Assembly: GCA_012735455.1 (NCBI GenBank)
Contig: JAAYHG010000291.1
Coordinates: 1 to 5,055, forward strand
Length of the DNA: 5,055 nucleotides
Direction of reading: 5' to 3'
From: Bacillota bacterium
GTDB taxonomy: Bacteria; Bacillota; DTU030; DUMP01
A program made the position numbers and the translations under genes. This document shows, in pieces, positions 1 through 5,055 of this stretch (its first letter is position 1; every line of letters starts with the position of its first letter). The notes below the pieces were generated by a model, which saw only the letters and a list, made by a program, of their open reading frames with translations, ran no database searches and was not told the origin of the DNA.

Positions 1-533
1 AGGCCGTTTAGGTATGCAGCTGTGTGTTCAGGCGCACTACCGGCCTGAGAGGGCTGCGGCCGGCTCCCCTCCAGGGGTACACCGTCCTTTTCCACGTAAA
101 CGATGTTGGTATGGGTGCCCTGAATCACCGCTTTGGCACTGCCAGAGTCGCCGCTTACAACTGCCTCTACGTAGACCCCGGGAAAACGGGGATCGTAGGT
201 TACGGTTACTGCCCCGCTGCTCACCATATCCATCGCGGCTTGGACTGATGCAGGCGTAACCGGGGCCAGTACCTCCAGCCCGCGCACGGATTCCCCGATA
301 AGCGCCCCCAGAGCCGCAGCTATGGGGATACCACGTGCACCCGTGCCTGGTATGCCCACGCCGAGACCGTTTTTGTATACCCCGGGGCTGGTGACTAGAG
401 AAATCTTGCGAACGGGCTCCCCCAAAGCTTCACGGGCCCGGGCCACAGCCAGGGCGCAGGCCACCGGCTCAGTACAACCGAAGGCGGGCCGCACCTGGTC
501 ACGAAGCAGATCCACAAGGTCTTTTGTTGCCAT
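1..533 (-). CDS. UPF0597/CyuA-family protein, putative L-cysteine desulfidase (3' end beyond window)
   Basis: The N-terminal 177 residues are visible; the family is usually about 420-440 residues, so more than half lies off the window. The protein begins MATKDLVDLLRDQVRPAFGC and carries the family signature GCTEP (Cys20) near the N-terminus, followed by SPGVYKNG and GIPGTGARGIPIAAALG (about residues 49-75), as in UPF0597/YhaM/CyuA proteins and the related iron-sulfur serine dehydratase alpha chains. Characterised members (archaeal cysteine desulfidase, CyuA, clostridial CdsB) are cytoplasmic Fe-S enzymes splitting L-cysteine into pyruvate, ammonia and sulfide; the GCTEP cysteine is thought to be a cluster ligand. 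The start ATG (531-533) has a GGAGG (540-544) six bases upstream. The gene is preceded by a sigma-54 promoter and a sigma-54 activator gene, which suggests inducible catabolic expression. Family assignment is solid; the substrate is inferred and could be another amino acid. Confidence 0.88.
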   Translation of the reverse strand, partial: MATKDLVDLLRDQVRPAFGCTEPVACALAVARAREALGEPVRKISLVTSPGVYKNGLGVGIPGTGARGIPIAAALGALIGESVRGLEVLAPVTPASVQAAMDMVSSGAVTVTYDPRFPGVYVEAVVSGDSGSAKAVIQGTHTNIVYVEKDGVPLEGSRPQPSQAGSAPEHTAAYLNG

Positions 534-599
534 CCTGTTCCTCCCCCTTCTAACAGCAGGAGACCCCTAAAATTCCTATAGCCTCTTCATAATCTACAT

Positions 600-614
600 G
601 CATGCATCGTGCCA
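600..614 (-). promoter_or_regulatory. Sigma-54 (-24/-12) promoter of the desulfidase-like gene
   Basis: On the minus strand the sequence reads TTGGCACG-ATGC-ATGC. The -24 block TGGCACG is a perfect consensus match (608-614). The -12 block is ATGC instead of TTGC (600-603). The invariant GG and GC are exactly 10 bases apart, the strict sigma-54 spacing. Initiation would fall near 588, giving a leader of about 55 nt before the ATG at 533. The upstream neighbour encodes a sigma-54 activator, which supports the call independently. The -12 block lies in a 10-bp perfect palindrome ATGCATGCAT (598-607). Confidence 0.85.
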
Positions 615-628
615 ACCGGGAAGCAAAG

Positions 629-672
629 AAACAGGGCTCTTTTTCGCGGATCTGCGAAAAAAAGCCCTGTTT
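629..672 (-). terminator. Intrinsic terminator after the sigma-54 regulator
   Basis: Positions 629-647 and 654-672 form a nearly perfect hairpin. The outer arms are AACAGGGCT/AGCCCTGTT, the inner arms TTTTTCGC/GCGAAAAA, with one C-A mismatch (639/662) and a 6-base loop. It starts about 25 bases after the regulator's TGA stop. In the minus-strand transcript the hairpin is followed by a U-rich but interrupted tail (UUUCUUUGCUU). On the plus strand it is followed by six T's (670-675), so it may work in both directions. It insulates the downstream sigma-54 promoter from read-through. The inner palindrome may double as an activator site. Confidence 0.75.
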
Positions 673-692
673 TTTCGCGATTCTGCAATTAT
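640..692 (-). promoter_or_regulatory. Candidate upstream activating sites: two TTTTTCGC repeats
   Basis: Copy 1 (640-661) is a dyad, TTTTTCGC-N6-GCGAAAAA. Copy 2 (671-692) repeats TTTTTCGC-N6-GC with a degenerate right arm (GCAATTAT). Equivalent bases are 31 bp apart, close to three helical turns, which places both on one DNA face. Their centres are about 62 and 93 bp upstream of the predicted start of the sigma-54 promoter, within or slightly nearer than the range used by enhancer-binding proteins. The regulator with a Fis-type HTH is encoded right next to them. The function is inferred; copy 1 is also the inner stem of the terminator. Confidence 0.45.
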
Positions 693-696
693 TTTC

Positions 697-2235
697 TCAT
701 TCTTGAGAGGCGATGGTTTTCTTCTCTTCGATTAAATCCCGGAGTTTACTTAAACGACGGTACAAGGTGGCCACAGAAATACCCAGACGGGTGGCAATCT
801 CGGTCTTGGCCACAGCCGAGGTCCCGAATTCCGCCAGGTAGCGAGCCAGTATTTCGGCCTCGTAGGCGCTCACCAGCTCCTCTAGGGTACCGTCCGGCAG
901 GGGTTCTGGCTCTGGTATGGCGCGGAGGGCTTTCCCTGCATCCCATGCAATATCCGGACCAGCTCCAGCCCACAAAGGCGGTGGTAGGTCTGTTGGTAGA
1001 ATAGTCGTTCCCGCGGCCATGTTCACGGCATACTCCACTGTGTTTTCCAACTCGCGAACATTCCCGGGCCACGAATAGTCTTTTAGGATCTGCGCTGTCT
1101 CAGGACTAATGTCGCAGAGGGGGCGCTCCAGGAAATTGCAGTATTTGGAGATAAAGAAGCGGGTGAGAAAGAGGATGTCGCCGCTGCGTTCGCGCAGGGG
1201 TGGTATGGTAAGAGGGATGACGTTGAGGCGGTAGTAGAGGTCGCTGCGGAAAGAGCGTGCGGCAATAAGTTGCTCCAGGTTTTGGTTGGTGGCAGCGATA
1301 ATGCGGACGTCGATGGGTATGGGCCGGGTACCGCCCACCCGTTCCACCTGACGCTCCTGCAGAACGCGCAGCAGCTTGGGCTGCAGGTGCAGGGGCAGAT
1401 CGCCGATCTCGTCCAAGAACAAGGTGCCACCGTGGGCAAGCTCAAATTTACCCACCTTGCCCCCCTTCCTGGCACCGGTGAAGGCACCGCCCTCGTAGCC
1501 GAAGAGCTCGCTCTCCAGGAGACTCTCCGGGATGGAAGCGCAGTTTACAGCCACGAATGGGTTTTCGGCCCGCGGCCCGGCGCTGTGGATAGCCCGGGCG
1601 AACATTTCCTTGCCGGTACCGCTCTCACCGCGGATAAGGACGGTAGAGATGGATGGAGCTACACGCTTGGCCAGCTCTTTGGTGGCTAAGAAAGCAGGAT
1701 CCTGGCCCAGGATGTCATTGAAGCTGAGGGGGCTTAGTGAACTGGAAGAGATGTGGTTCTCCCGCACCTCCCGGTTGCGGCGTTCTTCTTCCGCCAGGGC
1801 CTCTACCAAGAGCAGTTTGCTCTCTAAGAGACCCGCCATGCGGCTGAGAAAGTTCATGAGCTGGCGAGAAGAGGCATGCAGGCGGTCGCGTTGATCGGGA
1901 GTGAAGGCCACAGCACCGATCACACCCACCACAGTGCCGTGACAGAAGATGGGCTGGCCCAAGGTGGACAATTCGCGGCAGGTGGCGCGGCCCTCACAAC
2001 GCTGGCAGAGGACACTGCTGCCTGCGTCCTCAATAAAGCCAGGGCGGCCTGTTTTTAGGATATGGTCGAAAAGGGAGTCACGTGCAGCCTTGGAGTATAG
2101 CTCGGGAGCATACTGGCCGGTGGCCCCCAGGCGCACGTAGGAACGGTCGATTATGCTCACGTCCAGGTCCAGCACAGCGGCGATGGCCTCGGCCACGTTC
2201 TGTACGGTGTCCTTGATTGCCTCTAACTCTACCAT
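697..2235 (-). CDS. Sigma-54-dependent transcriptional activator (AAA+, Fis-type HTH) with Cys-cluster sensor domain
   Basis: A 512-residue bacterial enhancer-binding protein. Residues about 1-145 form a GAF/PAS-like sensor with a CQRC-x5-C cluster (Cys77, 80, 86; another Cys at 98) followed by GVIGAVAFT, then a charged helix to about 160. The AAA+ domain (about 172-400) has Walker A GESGTGK (203-209), the sigma-54-contacting GAFTGA (250-255), Walker [10 protein letters not shown] (271-279), ATN (315-317), the FRSDLYYRL arginine region (329-337) and sensor [12 protein letters not shown] (389-398). The C-terminus (about 455-500) is a Fis-type HTH ending [13 protein letters not shown] chose ATG 2235 because AAGGGAG (2244-2250) sits eight bases upstream; GTG at 2244 would overlap that site. 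It lies 76 bases after the TAA of pyrG with no terminator between, and upstream of a cysteine-desulfidase-like gene with a sigma-54 promoter, its likely target. This resembles the CdsR-cdsB arrangement reported in Clostridioides difficile; orthology is not established here. The inducer is unknown. Confidence 0.93.
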   Translation of the reverse strand: MVELEAIKDTVQNVAEAIAAVLDLDVSIIDRSYVRLGATGQYAPELYSKAARDSLFDHILKTGRPGFIEDAGSSVLCQRCEGRATCRELSTLGQPIFCHGTVVGVIGAVAFTPDQRDRLHASSRQLMNFLSRMAGLLESKLLLVEALAEEERRNREVRENHISSSSLSPLSFNDILGQDPAFLATKELAKRVAPSISTVLIRGESGTGKEMFARAIHSAGPRAENPFVAVNCASIPESLLESELFGYEGGAFTGARKGGKVGKFELAHGGTLFLDEIGDLPLHLQPKLLRVLQERQVERVGGTRPIPIDVRIIAATNQNLEQLIAARSFRSDLYYRLNVIPLTIPPLRERSGDILFLTRFFISKYCNFLERPLCDISPETAQILKDYSWPGNVRELENTVEYAVNMAAGTTILPTDLPPPLWAGAGPDIAWDAGKALRAIPEPEPLPDGTLEELVSAYEAEILARYLAEFGTSAVAKTEIATRLGISVATLYRRLSKLRDLIEEKKTIASQE

Positions 2236-2311
2236 GCTCCCCACTCCCTTCGTGCTCTAAAGAAAAATACTGACTTAAGACAGACGGGGGCTTGAGAAGA
2301 ACAGGCGGAGC

Positions 2312-3961
<1,650 letters not shown>

Positions 3962-3969
<8 letters not shown>

Positions 3970-4000
3970 CGTATGTTGTACCGTACCTTGTTATCTCTAG
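3962..4000 (-). promoter_or_regulatory. Possible antiterminator hairpin competing with the pyrG leader terminator
   Basis: Leader RNA CUAGAGAU (3993-4000) can pair over eight positions (seven Watson-Crick, one G-U) with AUUUCUAG (3962-3969), enclosing 23 nt. AUUUCUAG is also the 5' arm of the terminator, so the two structures exclude each other. This is the usual geometry of a transcription attenuator. The trigger is not visible. The pairing is read directly; its regulatory role is inference. Confidence 0.45.
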
Positions 4001-4013
4001 GAAACGGATCAAG

Positions 4014-4055
4014 TGGAGCGGCCTGTCCATACTCTTTCATTTTACTGGAGCGGCC
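4014..4055 (-). repeat. Direct repeat of a 10-bp motif flanking the pyrG -10 box
   Basis: The plus-strand motif TGGAGCGGCC occurs at 4014-4023 and again at 4046-4055, an offset of 32 bp (about three helical turns). One copy lies in the -35/-10 spacer and the other about 10-20 bases after the predicted transcription start. That placement would suit a repressor operator, but no protein can be named and the motif is GC-rich enough for chance to be possible. Confidence 0.4.
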
Positions 4056-4067
4056 GCCCCCTGTCAA
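4039..4067 (-). promoter_or_regulatory. Sigma-A promoter of pyrG
   Basis: On the minus strand TTGACA (4062-4067) is followed by exactly 17 bases and then TAAAAT (4039-4044): a perfect -35 and a five-of-six -10 at ideal spacing. Transcription should begin near 4032-4034, within GAAAGAG, giving a leader of about 119 nt ahead of the pyrG GTG. The -35 sits three bases after the end of the hydrolase gene, so pyrG is a separate transcription unit, possibly with read-through from upstream. Confidence 0.85.
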
Positions 4068-4070
4068 GAA

Positions 4071-4709
4071 TCACCTGTAGACCAGCACCACAATCCGGCG
4101 CTCGGTCGGAAGGTCGCGTGCCGTCAGCTCTAGGGTGGTGGAATGTAGGCGCTCACCGCCGCCCATGAGCTCCAGGAAGGGCTCTACGCCGACGATAGCG
4201 AAGTCCAGCGCTTCAGTTTTGAAGTGCATGGGAATCACCACATTGGGATTCAGTGCCTCCACCACTTCCTTGGCCTGCTGGGCGTCAATGGTGAAGTGCC
4301 CGCCTACGGGAACAAGAAGGACGTTGACTGGGCGCAGCGCCATGATCTGGGAAGCATTCAGGGTGTGGCCCAGGTCCCCCAGGTGCACAATGCGCAGCCC
4401 GTCGGCAGCGATGGTGAAGACGGTGTTCTCGCCGCGCTTTGCGCCCTGAACTTCATCATGATAGGTGGCAAGACCGGTGATGGTGACACCCTCCAGCCCA
4501 TGCTCACCGACACCGCTCACCACCTTGGGAGTGCCCGGAACCAGCTGTACGGCATTGTGGTCGAAGTGATCATGGCTCACTGTTACCACGTCAACGGCCA
4601 CAGCGGGCTGCGGATAGCCTACTGTTTCGTCAAAGGGATCGGTTAAGATTTTAAGGCCGCTATCCGTGGTTAAGAGAAAACAGGCGTGACCACACCAACG
4701 AATCTTCAT
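4071..4709 (-). CDS. UPF0173-type metal-dependent hydrolase (metallo-beta-lactamase fold)
   Basis: A 212-residue cytoplasmic protein opening MKIRWCGHACFLL, the typical start of UPF0173 metal-dependent hydrolases. The metal-binding signature SHDHFDH (45-51) supplies His46, His48, Asp50 and His51. Further likely ligands are His84 (TYHDE), Asp112 in HLGD, His138 (GGHF) and His162 in IPMHF, so the dinuclear metal site looks intact. The natural substrate of the family is not known. ATG 4709 is preferred over GTG 4718 because AGGAGGT (4717-4723) lies seven bases upstream. That site overlaps the stop of the preceding delta-type gene, indicating translational coupling in one operon. It ends with TGA three bases before the -35 box of pyrG, so the pyrG promoter abuts its 3' end. 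Family and intactness are well supported; a specific role is not. Confidence 0.92.
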   Translation of the reverse strand: MKIRWCGHACFLLTTDSGLKILTDPFDETVGYPQPAVAVDVVTVSHDHFDHNAVQLVPGTPKVVSGVGEHGLEGVTITGLATYHDEVQGAKRGENTVFTIAADGLRIVHLGDLGHTLNASQIMALRPVNVLLVPVGGHFTIDAQQAKEVVEALNPNVVIPMHFKTEALDFAIVGVEPFLELMGGGERLHSTTLELTARDLPTERRIVVLVYR

Positions 4710-4716
4710 ACCTCTC

Positions 4717-4723
4717 ACCTCCT
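4717..4723 (-). promoter_or_regulatory. Ribosome binding site of the hydrolase, overlapping the upstream stop codon
   Basis: The minus strand reads TAGGAGGT: the TAG stop of the delta-type gene (4722-4724) shares its AG with the AGGAGGT Shine-Dalgarno. Spacing to ATG 4709 is seven bases. This fixes the hydrolase start and implies that ribosomes finishing the first gene help load the second. Confidence 0.85.
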
Positions 4724-5055
4724 ATGACTGATCCTCATCCTGGCCCCACTCTTCTTCGAGCAGGGGGGCGTCCACCTCGTCGTCTGGAATAATGGCTACC
4801 ATCGGATCGGTATCAGGCTCCTCGGTATCCATGCTGGATACCAGCCGGTAACGATCTTGTTGGTAGCTCTTACCCATGAGCGACGTGGCTGGAACGCTGG
4901 AGCGTGCGGGCCGCGGCTGCCATTCGCTCAAACCCCAGTTGCCTTTGCCCTGAGGAGAAAAGCGGGCATCTAGGTTCAAGTTGGTATAAAGTGCGGCCAA
5001 GGTACTAGCCGGTAGTTCGCGCTCCGGAAAGGCTTCCTTCCAGCCGGCTATAAGA
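4722..5055 (-). CDS. rpoE: RNA polymerase delta subunit-like HARE-HTH protein (5' end beyond window)
   Basis: About 110 C-terminal residues are visible; the open frame runs off the window edge, so the real start is not here and the TTG at 5000 is internal. The visible part includes FPERELPASTLAALYTNLNL, then DARFSPQGKGNWGLSEWQP. This is the second half of a HARE-HTH domain as in the delta subunit of Firmicutes RNA polymerase (compare the family pattern LYTDINLDGRF...WGLR.W.P). The tail is basic at first (GKSYQQDRYRL) and then acidic (EEPDTD, DDEVD, LLEEEWGQDEDQS), matching the disordered acidic tail of delta, though shorter and less acidic than in Bacillus. Delta binds core RNA polymerase, speeds recycling and destabilises weak open complexes. 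Location upstream of pyrG is also seen in Bacillus, here with the hydrolase inserted between. Another HARE-HTH protein is possible. Confidence 0.82.
   Translation of the reverse strand, partial: LIAGWKEAFPERELPASTLAALYTNLNLDARFSPQGKGNWGLSEWQPRPARSSVPATSLMGKSYQQDRYRLVSSMDTEEPDTDPMVAIIPDDEVDAPLLEEEWGQDEDQS

Noticed and set aside
697..2244. GTG 2244 as start of the sigma-54 regulator
   Set aside because: It overlaps the AAGGGAG ribosome binding site, leaving no spacing; ATG 2235 has eight bases of spacing.
2271..2282. Imperfect palindrome TGACTTAAGACA upstream of the regulator as an autoregulatory operator
   Set aside because: A single short dyad with a central mismatch and no second copy; no clear -35/-10 pair was found around it, so it is too weak to call.
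2245..2311. A separate promoter or terminator between pyrG and the sigma-54 regulator
   Set aside because: No hairpin with a T-tract and no convincing -35/-10 pair is visible; co-transcription with pyrG is the simplest reading.

Overview
The window looks like a stretch of a Gram-positive Firmicutes chromosome, probably a moderately GC-rich anaerobic clostridial lineage. This is an inference from three things: an RNA polymerase delta-type (HARE-HTH) gene next to pyrG, strong AGGAGG-type ribosome binding sites, and a sigma-54 activator paired with a cysteine-desulfidase-like gene. I cannot name the species. All five genes lie on the minus strand, so transcription runs from high to low coordinates.

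In transcription order, the first gene is the 3' part of a delta-subunit/HARE-HTH gene (4722-5055, 5' end outside the window). Its stop codon overlaps the Shine-Dalgarno of a UPF0173-type metallo-beta-lactamase-fold hydrolase (4071-4709). A 157-base intergenic region follows. It carries a near-consensus sigma-A promoter (TTGACA-17-TAAAAT), a roughly 119-nt leader with an intrinsic terminator just before the coding region, and an alternative pairing that could act as an antiterminator. Downstream is pyrG, CTP synthase (start 3913).

The most striking observation is in pyrG. The reading frame is intact for 503 codons, meets an in-frame UGA (2402-2404), then continues in the same frame for 29 more codons of clearly conserved CTP synthase sequence, beginning QFHPE, to a TAA at 2312. 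The UGA lies one codon before the segment holding the catalytic His and Glu of the glutaminase triad, at a position where homologues can carry Cys. It is a site-specific recoding (for example selenocysteine), a nonsense mutation, or a sequence error. UGA is used as an ordinary stop by two neighbouring genes, so wholesale codon reassignment is unlikely.

After pyrG comes a sigma-54 enhancer-binding regulator (697-2235) with a Cys-cluster sensor domain, an AAA+ domain with GAFTGA, and a Fis-type HTH. A hairpin terminator follows it. Beyond that is a gene of the UPF0597/CyuA (cysteine desulfidase-like) family, truncated by the window edge (1-533). The gap between the two holds a very good -24/-12 promoter (TGGCACG-N4-ATGC) and two 31-bp-spaced TTTTTCGC repeats that are candidate activator sites. 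The end of the window therefore reads as a self-contained sigma-54 switch: the regulator is read from upstream and acts on the adjacent desulfidase-like gene.
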